The notes under the pieces were generated by a model. The model saw nothing but the letters and a program-made list of their open reading frames with translations, made no database searches and had not been told where the DNA came from. The translations under genes were made by a program, and so were the position numbers. Of a stretch of 64,000 nucleotides of DNA, positions 12,001 to 22,805 are shown piece by piece (the stretch's first letter is position 1; every line of letters begins with the position of its first letter). Source of the DNA: Chondrilla cf. caribensis (taxonomy: Eukaryota > Porifera > Demospongiae > Chondrillida > Chondrillidae); NCBI GenBank assembly GCA_964020155.1, contig OZ026563.1, forward strand, positions 4,638,940 to 4,702,939. The letters run 5' to 3'.

Positions 12001-13537
12001 GGTGCTTAGCATTTTCTCTCCTATACTCTCCCATGCATTGAAAATATATTAAGTACCTTCCAATGTAGCTGGGGTTACAGGCCACCTATTGAGATGGGAA
12101 TTATTTTAGAATTTAGTTTACGTCTCCAACTAGGCTTGTCTGAAATATCAAGTTGACACGCCCCCTTCCCCATGAGCTATGCAAAAAGGTGCTTAGTGTT
12201 TTCTCTCCTATACTCTCCCATACATTGAAAAATTTTAAGCACCTTTGAATATAACAGGAGTTACAGGCCCCCTATTGAGATGGGAATTGTTTCAGAAGTT
12301 AGTTCACGTCCCCAGCTAGGTCTGTCTGAAATATCAAGTTGACACGCCCCCTCTCTCATGAGTTATGCAAAAAGGTGCTTAACGTTTTCTCTCCTATACT
12401 CTCCCATACATTGAAAATATATTAAGCACCTTCCAATGTAGCTGGGGTTACGGGCCACCTATTGAGATGGGAATTGTTTCAGAGGTTAGTTTATATCTCC
12501 AACTAAGCTTGTCTGAAATATCAAGTTGACACGCCCCCTCTCCCATGAGCTATGCACAAAGGTGCTTAACGTTTTCTCTCCTATACTCTCCCATACGTAC
12601 ATTGAAAATATATTAAGCACCTTCCAATGTAGCTGGGGTTACGGGCCACCTATTGAGATGGGAATTGTTTTAGTTGTTAGTTTATATCTCCAACTAGGCT
12701 TGTCTGAAATATCAAGTTGACACGCCCCCTCTCCCATGAGCTATGCAAAAAGGTGCTTAGCGTTTTCTCTCCTATACTCTCCCATACATTGAAAATATAT
12801 TAAGCACCTTCCAATGTAGCTGGGGTTACGAGCCACCTATTGAGATGGGAATTATTTTAGAAGTTAGTTTACATCTCCAACTATGTTTGTCTGAAATATC
12901 AAGTTGACACGCCCCCTCTCCCATGAGCTATGCACAAAGGTGCTTAGCATTTTCTCTCCTATACTCTCCCATACATTGAAAATATATTAAGCACCTTCCA
13001 ATGTAGCTGGTGTTACGAGCCACCTATTGAGATGGGATTTGTTTCAGAAGTTAGTTTACATTTCCAACTATGTTTGTCTGAAATATCAAGTTGACACGCC
13101 CCCTCTCCCATGAGCTATGCAAAAAGGTGCTTAGCGTTTTCTCTCCTATACTCTCCCATACGTACATTGAAAAATTTTAAGCACCTTTGAATATAACAGG
13201 AGTTACAGGCCCCCTATTGAGATGGGAATTGTTTCAGAAGTTAGTTCACGTCCCCAGCTAGGTCTGTCTGAAATATCAAGTTGACACGCCCCCTCTCTCA
13301 TGAGTTATGCAAAAAGGTGCTTAACGTTTTCTCTCCTATACTCTCCCATACATTGAAAATATATTAAGCACCTTCCAATGTAGCTGGGGTTACGGGCCAC
13401 CTATTGAGATGGGAATTGTTTCAGAGGTTAGTTTATATCTCCAACTAGGCTTGTCTGAAATATCAAGTTGACACGCCCCCTCTCTCATGAGTTATGCAAA
13501 AAGGTGCTTAGCGTTTTCTCTCCTATACTCTCCCATA
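6025..13537. repeat. 187-bp tandem satellite, central block (~40 monomers)
   Basis: Same family as the left block. A higher-order tandem duplication of about 1,685 bp (nine monomers) is visible: roughly 9,180-10,860 is repeated at 10,865-12,545 with the same order of monomer variants. TACGTA replaces TA at 7533, 9210, 10718, 11460, 12594 and 13159. The block is interrupted by the second transposon at 13,538. No gene is present; the recurring 63-64-codon frames start at TTG and are repeat translations. Confidence 0.95.
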
Positions 13538-13733
13538 CGGTACGGATCACAAAAAAGTAAACGTTAACGGTTAAAAGTTACCATTATTCCGTTAACTTTT
13601 AACGGAAATCCGTTAAACGTTAACTGTTAATTTTTAACGTTTAACGGTTTGCCGATTACCGTTACGTAGTTACTACGTAAGGGTACGTACGTACGTCAAC
13701 TTGTGATTTTGTTTCGCTCGGTATTTCAAGAGA

Positions 13734-14732
13734 ATGGTTTTGTCAGCGTATTGTAAGCAGAGAATAATCCAGCTCTATTTCGATCGCAAATTATCTTATG
13801 GTGGTGTAGTGAAAGCTTTAGAAGAAGAACAATTGAAAGCAACAAAGAGGACCGTATGGATGACTGTGAAGAGGTACAAAAACCATGGAACGATTTTCCG
13901 CCTTCCCGGGTCTGGTCGAGGTTTCAAGCTGACGCCTAATATGCTCCGGCTACTAGAGGATCGCCTGCAAGAGGACGATGAAGCAACTGCCATGCAATTA
14001 TTAAAACTACTCAATGATAAAGGCTACCAGGTATCGAGATCGACTGTAATTAGGGCGAGGAAGATACTTGGGTGGACTTTCCATGGGAGTCGCTACTGTC
14101 AGATGATCAGACGGAAGAACAAAGAGAAAAGACTGACTTGGGCGACAGAAAATATGGGCAACGACTTTGAAGATGTTGTTTGGTCGGATGAATCCATGAT
14201 ACAGCTGGAGAACCACCGCACGTTTTCGTACAGGAAAGTCGGAGCTCCACCAAAGCGTAAGCCAAAGCCTAAGCACCCGTTTAAAGTGATGGTGTGGGCA
14301 GGAATATCGCGAAAAGGAGCAACCAACATATGCCTACTGAATACGTCCGTAGATAGCGCTGTTTATCAAGAGGTTCTCCGTACGCATCTTATACCCTTTT
14401 TGGAAAGAAGTTTACCGAACGGACAGTTTCAACAGGACAACGCGCCATGTCACAAGTCACTATCTACACGAAGATTTATAGAGAAAAGTAACATAAGATT
14501 GCTAGTGACCCCACCAGAAAGCCCTGATTTAAACCCCATAGAAAATTTGTGGCACGAAATGAAACATTTTCTTCGCACAACCGCCAAACCTCGTACCAAA
14601 GAAGAGCTACTTTCTGGCATCCAACAGTTTTGGGCAACAGTGACACCAGCAAAGTGCTGCAAATACATTGATCACCTAAGGAAAGTTATTCCAAAGGTAA
14701 TCGAAGTGAAAGGTGAAGCCACAGGATACTGA
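13734..14732 (+). CDS. Tc1/mariner DD34E transposase, copy 2
   Basis: The 332-aa product is the same as that of copy 1, with the catalytic residues D152, D235 and E270 intact. Two intact sources lie within 12 kb. See the copy 1 entry for domains. Confidence 0.95.
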   Translation: MVLSAYCKQRIIQLYFDRKLSYGGVVKALEEEQLKATKRTVWMTVKRYKNHGTIFRLPGSGRGFKLTPNMLRLLEDRLQEDDEATAMQLLKLLNDKGYQVSRSTVIRARKILGWTFHGSRYCQMIRRKNKEKRLTWATENMGNDFEDVVWSDESMIQLENHRTFSYRKVGAPPKRKPKPKHPFKVMVWAGISRKGATNICLLNTSVDSAVYQEVLRTHLIPFLERSLPNGQFQQDNAPCHKSLSTRRFIEKSNIRLLVTPPESPDLNPIENLWHEMKHFLRTTAKPRTKEELLSGIQQFWATVTPAKCCKYIDHLRKVIPKVIEVKGEATGY

Positions 14733-14794
14733 TCTGTACATAACATTGTATGTTTTTATTCTCCAAAACTTATAGTGTATATAATATTATGTAT

Positions 14795-14836
<42 letters not shown>

Positions 14837-15190
14837 TATATTATAATTATGTATATTGTTGTAAGAAGACTATAAATAATTCGTTCGATTGCCAGCGAAA
14901 TAGATCTCATAAATAACATTTCAGGACATTATTCAGACATGAGTCTGTGTTGACTGTAAAGTGGTCAATTGTTGATATGTCCATAATAAGATATCTGCTG
15001 GAATTCAGTCAAATTATGTGTCAACATGTTATTAGCTTCCTCATTCTGAGCCAGTTTAGGCCAATAACTAGATTCATCACTTGCGAATTGACAAAAACAA
15101 GCAATGTTTACTGTTTCTATCTGATAATGTCATAACACAACTGCAAATCTGTATAACAGTTATATAATAATTGGACAGCATATAATATAA

Positions 15191-15832
15191 CATGTTAATA
15201 AACAATGTGCGCAATGTGGTAAGGAGGTGGACCAGTTTGCCAGACACGGTCTCAATTGTAGGTTCAGTCAAGGAAGGTTTTCGCGCCATAATGCTGTGAA
15301 TAACATCATCCATCATGCCCCTGCTACTGCAAGAATCCCATCGCGGCTCGAACCCTCTGGTCTTCACCGGGCAGATGGGAAGCGCCCTGATGGAATGACC
15401 TTCGTCCCCTGGAAACCGGGCAAGTATTTAGTATGGGATGCCACATGTGTAGACATGTTTTGTCAATCTCACTGCCCAAGAGCCGTCACAGAACCAGGAG
15501 GTGCTGCTGCCCATGCTGAAGAGGAGAAAATCAAGAAGTACGCCCATCTCGACAGCATCTACGTCTTCCAGCCGGTTGCCATAGAGACATGTGGCTCCAT
15601 AGGTCCTGTTTCCAAGCCTTTCTTGAGGGATCTTGCCAGGCGGATCAAGATGGTGTCTGGGGAGCCAAAATCATTTGGATTCCTCATGCAGAGGATATCC
15701 GTAGCAATCCAGATTGGAAATGCTACATCCGTGCTAGGAACCCTACCAGTGGTAGACAGTAATCATGATTACTGTCCCTTGATTAATTATATTTATTCTC
15801 ATTATTATTATTATTATTATATATTACCATAA
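15191..15832 (+). pseudogene. PD-(D/E)XK-like domain relic, copy 2
   Basis: Same open frame and same missing 5' part as in copy 1. It entered the element before the two insertions and is now carried as cargo. Confidence 0.6.
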
Positions 15833-16076
15833 TATATATATTATAATAGCACACTGGTTTACAAGTTCAAAAGAATAAGTGTTTACACATAAAACAGTTC
15901 GAAGTTGACACAATAATAATAATTACAATAATAATAAATATAATTATTATTATTAGCAATACATCATAATTATATTATAATGATAATAACTACACTATTA
16001 TTATTATTATTATACTTACACATTTATACACATATTTTAAATATAATAATAGAAATAATATATAACAAACAAATAA

Positions 16077-17411
16077 CTAGAGAAGTAGTTGGTTTTGTGG
16101 TGCCAACTTCATTCTCAAATATTTACAACGATTTGCCAATGCAAGTCGGAAGGCACTTCTGGTTGCAGCTAATTCTGCCTCAGGCATGCTGAACCTTTGC
16201 TGGATTAAATTATCTATTAATTTGAGTTTTAGGGGATCCAGGACTCCCCTTTGTTGGCCGTTGACTGTACGTCCTGTCAGGGTGGATGATGCCATTTCTC
16301 TCTCTGTAAACAGTACTTTTGAGAGTTCCATCCCCAGCTGGACTCCGGTTTTTATTTTGGGGTTATTCATGACAGCTTGTACTGTTGTGTTTTCTAATTC
16401 TCCATTGATGGCAGGCTGTGTTGTTTGATTTATTTCTGCCAATGGAATCCTTGGCTGTGGGCATTGTGAGTTGATCTTTTCTTCGAGTTTCTCCATTCTT
16501 TGGAAGACCTCTGTTTGAAATCTATACAAAAACTTCTCCATTCGGTCCATCTGGTCTTTCAGTTCAGATAGAATCTGGTTACTGGGTGTCTCTCTTACAA
16601 ACGCAAGAGGATCATCATAATAGTCATCCAGCAATGTATAGTCTGGTGACATACACATAAACCCACTCGATGGCTGATGTTGATGTATTGGCAAAGTAGG
16701 AGTAATGGAGGGTGTGTTGGTGATTGTGGCAGTAGAGGGTGTGTCAGTGATAGGAGTAATGGAGGGTGTGTTGGTGATTGTGGCAGTAGAGGGTGTGTCA
16801 GTGATGGGAGTAATGGAGGGTGTGTTGGTGATTGTGGCAGTAGAGGGTGTGTCAGTGATAGGAGTAATGGAGGGTGTGTTGGTGATTGTGGCAGTAGAGG
16901 GTGTGTCAGTGATGGGAGTAATGGAGGGTGTGTTGGTGATTGTGGCAGTAGAGGGTGTGTCAGTGATGGGAGTAATGGAGGGTGTGTTGGTGATTGTGGC
17001 AGTAGAGGGTGCGTCAGTGATAGGAGTATTGGAGGGTGTGTTGGTGATTGGAGTGATGGAAGACGTGTGACTAACTAAAAGGTGATTTGACGATTCGGAA
17101 TTTACATTACCACCCGGGCAAAATGAGGCCATGATTGGGGAAGGTCCTTGTAACGGTACTTCGGGACTAAGATGGGCAACTTCTTCAACGTTTTTTCTCT
17201 TTCGTCTCTTCTTTTGCGGTGGCTCTGGATTTACATTTAGAACAACAGCCTTCCAAACTCTTGCCTTCGTCTTTATTGTAATCGGTTCGCCGGCTTCAAT
17301 GCTGCCTTTAGCGCCTTCCGCCCTTCGTATCTTTGATATTGATTCCAAAAAGTCCTTGCCGTCATATCGCAACGATCCATTGTCGACATACCTTATAAGA
17401 ACCTTATCCAT
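16077..17411 (-). CDS. BEN-like DNA-binding cargo protein, copy 2
   Basis: The 444-aa protein is the same as in copy 1, including an equal number of the 18-residue Thr/Pro/Ile/Ser-rich repeats, which usually vary quickly. Intact in both copies. Confidence 0.75.
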   Translation of the reverse strand: MDKVLIRYVDNGSLRYDGKDFLESISKIRRAEGAKGSIEAGEPITIKTKARVWKAVVLNVNPEPPQKKRRKRKNVEEVAHLSPEVPLQGPSPIMASFCPGGNVNSESSNHLLVSHTSSITPITNTPSNTPITDAPSTATITNTPSITPITDTPSTATITNTPSITPITDTPSTATITNTPSITPITDTPSTATITNTPSITPITDTPSTATITNTPSITPITDTPSTATITNTPSITPTLPIHQHQPSSGFMCMSPDYTLLDDYYDDPLAFVRETPSNQILSELKDQMDRMEKFLYRFQTEVFQRMEKLEEKINSQCPQPRIPLAEINQTTQPAINGELENTTVQAVMNNPKIKTGVQLGMELSKVLFTEREMASSTLTGRTVNGQQRGVLDPLKLKLIDNLIQQRFSMPEAELAATRSAFRLALANRCKYLRMKLAPQNQLLL

Positions 17412-17678
17412 TTTAAAGCAGAGTCAAAACAAGTACGAAGAACCAAAGTCAAAACAGCGAAGTATGCTTAAGCGAAAAAACACTATACTCAAATCTCGAA
17501 GAAGCCGATCAGCTGTCGTATGACGCAATAATTATACGTCACGATTACGTTGGGCATTACGTAACGGTTAACGGTTAACCGTTAACCGTTAACCATTAAC
17601 GCTTTTCGCTTAACTTTTACCTGAAAAGCGTTAAACGTTAAAGGTTAACTTTCGTTTACTTTTTTGTGATCCGTACCG

Positions 17679-18090
17679 TACATTGAAAATATATTAAGCA
17701 CCTTCCAATGTAGCTGGGGTTACGGGCCACCTATTGAGATGGGAATTGTTTCAGAGGTTAGTTTATATCTCCAACTAGGCTTGTCTGAAATATCAAGTTG
17801 ACACGACCCCTCTCCCATGAGCTATGTAAAAAGGTGCTTAGCGTTTTCTCTCCTATACTCTCCCATACATTGAAAATATATTAAGCACCTTCCAATGTAG
17901 CTGGGGTTACGGGCCACCTATTGAGATGGGAATTGTTTCAGAGGTTAGTTTATATCTCCAACTAGGCTTGTCTGAAATATCAAGTTGACACGACCCCTCT
18001 CCCATGAGCTATGTAAAAAGGTGCTTAGCGTTTTCTCTCCTATACTCTCCCATACATTGAAAATATATTAAGCACCTTCCAATGTAGCTG
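17679..18090. repeat. 187-bp satellite between copy 2 and the MITE-like insert
   Basis: About two monomers, both with the variant GACACGACCCC and GCTATGTAAAAAGG. They are broken at AATGTAGCTG by the insert at 18,091. Confidence 0.9.
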
Positions 18091-18687
18091 CATACCTGCC
18101 AAGGTCTAAAAAGTGCAGGAGTGAGATATAGCTCTGTTAGGAGTGAGATTAGAGCCACTTGGAGTGAGACATACCAGCTGACATTTAATTAAATGTCCAC
18201 CACAACAAAATTAATGCAGTTTGCATCACTATAATATAGCTATAATAGTAGTACTAGGTCAATCACTGACAATACAATAATTGTGGAACTAAAACTGGCT
18301 TTAAATTTATAACTGCATGATTATTTGACATACGTACAGTATGTAATATCGACAGCACTGAATTTAGTCTACTAGAATGTTCTTTATTATACTGTATTGC
18401 CAGGTTGCTGACTTGGCTTGCATTCGAGTCGCCATGTTTGATAAAGTCGACACGCATATCGAACGCGTAAAAATGCGGGCGACTCAGTCGTCGGTCCCTA
18501 GATGGTCTATGGTCGATCGAAGCTTAAGATCTGGGACCATTTCTACTAAATCATCTAAATGTGATTATTCTACAATAAGGTATAACTTAGCTCTGAGGCG
18601 TGAGAATGAAGAATCTGGGCGTGAGAACTTGAGACCACTTGCAAAATCGTGAGTCTCACGCCTAAGGCGTGAGACTTGGTAGGTCTG
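18091..18687. mobile_element. MITE-like non-autonomous DNA transposon (597 bp)
   Basis: Inserted within a satellite monomer. The left end reads CATACCTGCCAAGGTCT and the right end, reverse-complemented, CAGACCTACCAAGTCTC: imperfect inverted repeats. TAGCTG flanks both sides (18085-18090 and 18688-18693); the same data also fit an 8-bp duplication TGTAGCTG if the element ends two bases earlier, so a hAT-like target duplication is possible. Subterminal GTGAGA/TCTCAC motifs recur at both ends. An open frame at 18377-18652 has no recognisable domain and its end is made of the terminal repeats, so I do not call it a gene. Confidence 0.7.
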
Positions 18688-18808
18688 TAGCTGGTATTAC
18701 GGGCCACCTATTGAGATGGAAATTATTTTAGAAGTTAGTTTACATCTCCAACTAGGTTTGTCTGAAATATCAAGTTGACACGCCCCCTCTCCCACGAGCT
18801 ATGCAGGA
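18688..18808. repeat. 187-bp satellite remnant after the MITE-like insert
   Basis: Part of a divergent 187-bp monomer (GTAGCTGGTATTACGGG... to GAGCTATGCAGGATGG). It leads directly into the palindromic satellite. Confidence 0.85.
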
Positions 18809-21800
18809 TGGTGCTATGGCCAAAATTTGGCCATAGCACCACCTTGAATAACAAGGGTTACAGAGAACACAAAGTGATGGGAAGTGTTTCATAACTTAGT
18901 TCACATCTCCAACTAGATTTGTTGAAAATATCAGAGTGACACGCCCCATCTCCCACAAGATATGCAGGATGGTGCTAAGTGCATTTTTTCCCTATTCTCC
19001 CCCATACATCGACTGTGGTGCTATGGCCAAAATTTGGCCATAGCACCACCTTGAATAACAAGGGTTAAAGAGCACACAAAGTGATGGGAAGTGTTTCATA
19101 ACTTAGTTCACATCTCCAACTAGATTTATTGAAAATATCAGGGCGACACACCCCCTCTCCCACGAGATATGCAGGATGGTGCTATGGCCAAAATTTGGCC
19201 ATAGCACCACCTTGAATAACAAGGGTTACAGAGTACACAAAGTGATGGGAAGTGTTTCATAACTTAGTTCACATCTCCAACTAGACTTGTTGAAAATATC
19301 AGGGCGACACGCCCCCTCTTCCACGAGCTATGCAGGATGGTGCTATGGCCAAAATTTGGCCATAGCACCACCTTGAATAACAAGGGTTACAGAGCACACA
19401 AAGTAATGGGAAGTGTTTCATAACTTAGTTCACATCTCCAACTAGATTTATTGAAAATATCAGGGTGACACGCCCCATCTCCCACAAGATATGCAGGATG
19501 GTGCTAAGTGCATTTTTTCCCTATTCTCCCCCATACATTGACTGTGGTGCTATGGCCAAAACTTGGCCATAGCACCACCTTGAATAACAAGGGTTACAGA
19601 GTACACAAAGTGATGGGAAGTGTTTCATAACTTAGTTCACATCTCCAACTAGATTTGTTGAAAATATCAGGGCGACACACCCCCTCTCCCACGAGCTACG
19701 CAGGATGGTGCTATGGCCAAAATTTGGCCATAGCACCACCTTGAATAACAAGGGTTACAGAGAACACAAAGTGATGGGAAGTGTTTCATAACTTAGTTCA
19801 CATCTCCAACTAGATTTATTGAAAATATCAGGGCGACACGCCCCATTTCCCACAAGATATGCAGGATGGTGCTAAGTGCATTTTTTTTCCCTATTCTCCC
19901 CCATACATTGACTGTGGTGCTATGGCCAAAATTTGGCCATAGCACCACCTTGAATAACAAGGGTTACAGAGTACACAAAGTGATGGGAAGTGTTTCATAA
20001 CTTAGTTCACATCTCCAACTAGATTTGTTGAAAATATCAGGGTGACACACCCCCTCTCCCACGAGCTATGCAGGATGGTGCTATGGCCAAAATTTGGCCA
20101 TAGCACCGCCTTGAATAACAAGGGTTACAGAGAACACAAAGTGATGGGAAGTGTTTCATAACTTAGCTCACATCTCCAACTAAATTTGTTGAAAATATCA
20201 GGGTGACACGCCCCATTTCCCACGAGATATGCAGGATGGTGCTAAGTGCATTTTTTCCCTATTCTCCCCCATACATTGACTGTGGTGCTATGGCCAAAAT
20301 TTGGCCATAGCACCACCTTGAATAACAAGGGTTACAGAGTACACAAAGTGATGGGAAGTGTTTCATAACTTAGTTCACATCTCCAACTAGATTTGTTGAA
20401 AATATCAGGGCGACACACCCCCTCTCCCACGAGCTACGCAGGATGGTGCTATGGCCAAAATTTGGCCATAGCACCACCTTGAATAACAAGGGTTACAGAG
20501 AACACAAAGTGATGGGAAGTGTTTCATAACTTAGTTCACATCTCCAACTAGATTTATTGAAAATATCAGGGCGACACGCCCCATTTCCCACAAGATATGC
20601 AGGATGGTGCTAAGTGCATTTTTTTTCCCTATTCTCCCCCATACATTGACTGTGGTGCTATGGCCAAAATTTGGCCATAGCACCACCTTGAATAACAAGG
20701 GTTACAGAGTACACAAAGTGATGGGAAGTGTTTCATAACTTAGTTCACATCTCCAACTAGATTTGTTGAAAATATCAGGGTGACACACCCCCTCTCCCAC
20801 GAGCTATGCAGGATGGTGCTATGGCCAAAATTTGGCCATAGCACCGCCTTGAATAACAAGGGTTACAGAGAACACAAAGTGATGGGAAGTGTTTCATAAC
20901 TTAGCTCACATCTCCAACTAAATTTGTTGAAAATATCAGGGTGACACGCCCCATTTCCCACGAGATATGCAGGATGGTGCTAAGTGCATTTTTTCCCTAT
21001 TCTCCCCCATACATTGACTGTGGTGCTATGGCCAAAATTTGGCCATAGCACCACCTTGAATAACAAGGGTTACAGAGTACACAAAGTGATGGGAAGTGTT
21101 TCATAACTTAGTTCACATCTCCAACTAGATTTGTTGAAAATATCAGGGCGACACACCCCCTCTCCCACGAGCTATGCAGGATGGTGCTATGGCCAAAATT
21201 TGGCCATAGCACCGCCTTGAATAACAAGGGTTACAGAGAACACAAAGTGATGGGAAGTGTTTCATAACTTAGCTCACATCTCCAACTAAATTTGTTGAAA
21301 ATATCAGGGTGACACGCCCCATTTCCCACGAGATATGCAGGATGGTGCTAAGTGCATTTTTTCCCTATTCTCCCCCATACATTGACTGTGGTGCTATGGC
21401 CAAAATTTGGCCATAGCACCACCTTGAATAACAAGGGTTACAGAGTACACAAAGTGATGGGAAGTGTTTCATAACTTAGTTCACATCTCCAACTAGATTT
21501 GTTGAAAATATCAGGGCGACACACCCCCTCTCCCACGAGCTATGCAGGATGGTGCTATGGCCAAAATTTGGCCATAGCACCACCTTGAATAACAAGGGTT
21601 AGAGAGAACACAAAGTGATGGGAAGTGTTTCATAACTTAGCTCACATCTCCAACTAAATTTGTTGAAAATATCAGGGTGACACGCCCCATTTCCCACGAG
21701 ATATGCAGGATGGTGCTAAGTGCATTTTTTCCCTATTCTCCCCCATACATTGACTGTGGTGCTATGGCCAAAATTTGGCCATAGCACCACCTTGAATAAC

Positions 21801-22805
21801 AAGGGTTACAGAGTACACAAAGTGATGGGAAGTGTTTCATAACTTAGTTCACATCTCCAACTAGATTTGTTGAAAATATCAGGGTGACACACCCCCTCTC
21901 CCACGAGCTATGCAGGATGGTGCTATGGCCAAAATTTGGCCATAGCACCACCTTGAATAACAAGGGTTACAGAGTACACAAAGTGATGGGAAGTGTTTCA
22001 TAACTTAGTTCACATCTCCAACTAGATTTGTTGAAAATATCAGGGCGACACACCCCCTCTCCCACGAGCTATGCAGGATGGTGCTATGGCCAAAATTTGG
22101 CCATAGCACCACCTTGAATAACAAGGGTTACAGAGAACACAAAATGATGGGAAGTGTTTCATAACTTAGTTCACATCTCCAACTAGATTTGTTGACAATA
22201 TCAGGGTGACACGCCCCATCTCCCACAAGATATGCAGGATGGTGCTAAGTGCATTTTTTCCCTATTCTCCCCCATACATTGACTGTGGTGCTATGGCCAA
22301 AATTTGGCCATAGCACCACCTTGAATAACAAGGGTTACAGAGTACACAAAGTGATGGGAAGTGTTTCATAACTTAGTTCACATCTCCAACTAGATTTATT
22401 GAAAATATCAGGGCGACACACCCCCTCTCCCACGAGATATGCAGGATGGTGCTATGGCCAAAATTTGGCCATAGCACCACCTTGAATAACAAGGGTTACA
22501 GAGAACACAAAGTGATGGGAAGTGTTTCATAACTTAGCTCACATCTCCAACTAGATTTGTTGAAAATATCAGGGCGACACGCCCCATCTCCCACGAGATA
22601 TGCAGGATGGTGCTAAGTGCATTTTTTCCCTATTCTCCCCCATACATTGACTGTGGTGCTATGGCCAAAATTTGGCCATAGCACCACCTTGAATAACAAG
22701 GGTTACAGAGAACACAAAGTGATGGGAAGTGTTTCATAACTTAGTTCACATCTCCAACTAGATTTGTTGAAAATATCAGGGCGACACACCCCCTCTCCCA
22801 CGAGC
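18809..22805. repeat. Palindromic satellite, alternating 163/204-bp units
   Basis: About 22 units, each with a 31-bp palindrome: arms GGTGCTATGGCCAAA and its exact complement around one central base. Spacing between palindromes alternates between about 163 and 204 bp (for example 19,545, 19,708, 19,913, 20,078, 20,283), giving a ~368-bp dimer. The longer unit has an extra ~41 bp (AAGTGCATTTTTTCCCTATT...GACTGT) between two GTGCTA repeats. The rest of the unit (CACATCTCCAACTAGATTTG, GACACGCCCC, CACGAGCTATGCA) is clearly related to the 187-bp satellite. Larger blocks of about 740 bp are duplicated nearly exactly (19,540-20,280 and 20,280-21,015). No coding potential. Confidence 0.93.

Larger units (their letters stand above)
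13538..17678. mobile_element. Tc1/mariner-type transposon with cargo, copy 2 (4,141 bp)
   Basis: This copy has the same length as copy 1, and every internal landmark is offset by exactly 11,654 bp. It sits at another position of the satellite monomer: CTCCCATA|element|TACATTG, with the TA duplication at 13536-13537 and 17679-17680. Different target positions with perfect TA duplications show two separate insertions rather than one segmental duplication. Even the (TA)n tract and the coding minisatellite have equal lengths in both copies. Confidence 0.95.

Noticed and set aside
887..12720. Recurring 63-64-codon frames in the 187-bp satellite (for example at 887, 7465, 9152, 10650, 12526)
   Set aside because: They start at TTG, follow the repeat exactly and appear mainly where a 4-bp insertion removes a stop; products of the satellite, not genes.
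1884..17678. One large composite transposon or segmental duplication joining both Tc1 copies
   Set aside because: Each copy has its own perfect TA target duplication at a different monomer position, and the sequence between is ordinary satellite.
18377..18652. 91-codon frame inside the MITE-like insert
   Set aside because: No recognisable domain, and its last third is the terminal repeat of the element.
18809..22805. CRISPR-like pattern of palindromes at regular spacing
   Set aside because: The intervals between palindromes are themselves repeats of one another, 130-170 bp long, with no unique spacers; eukaryotic satellite DNA.
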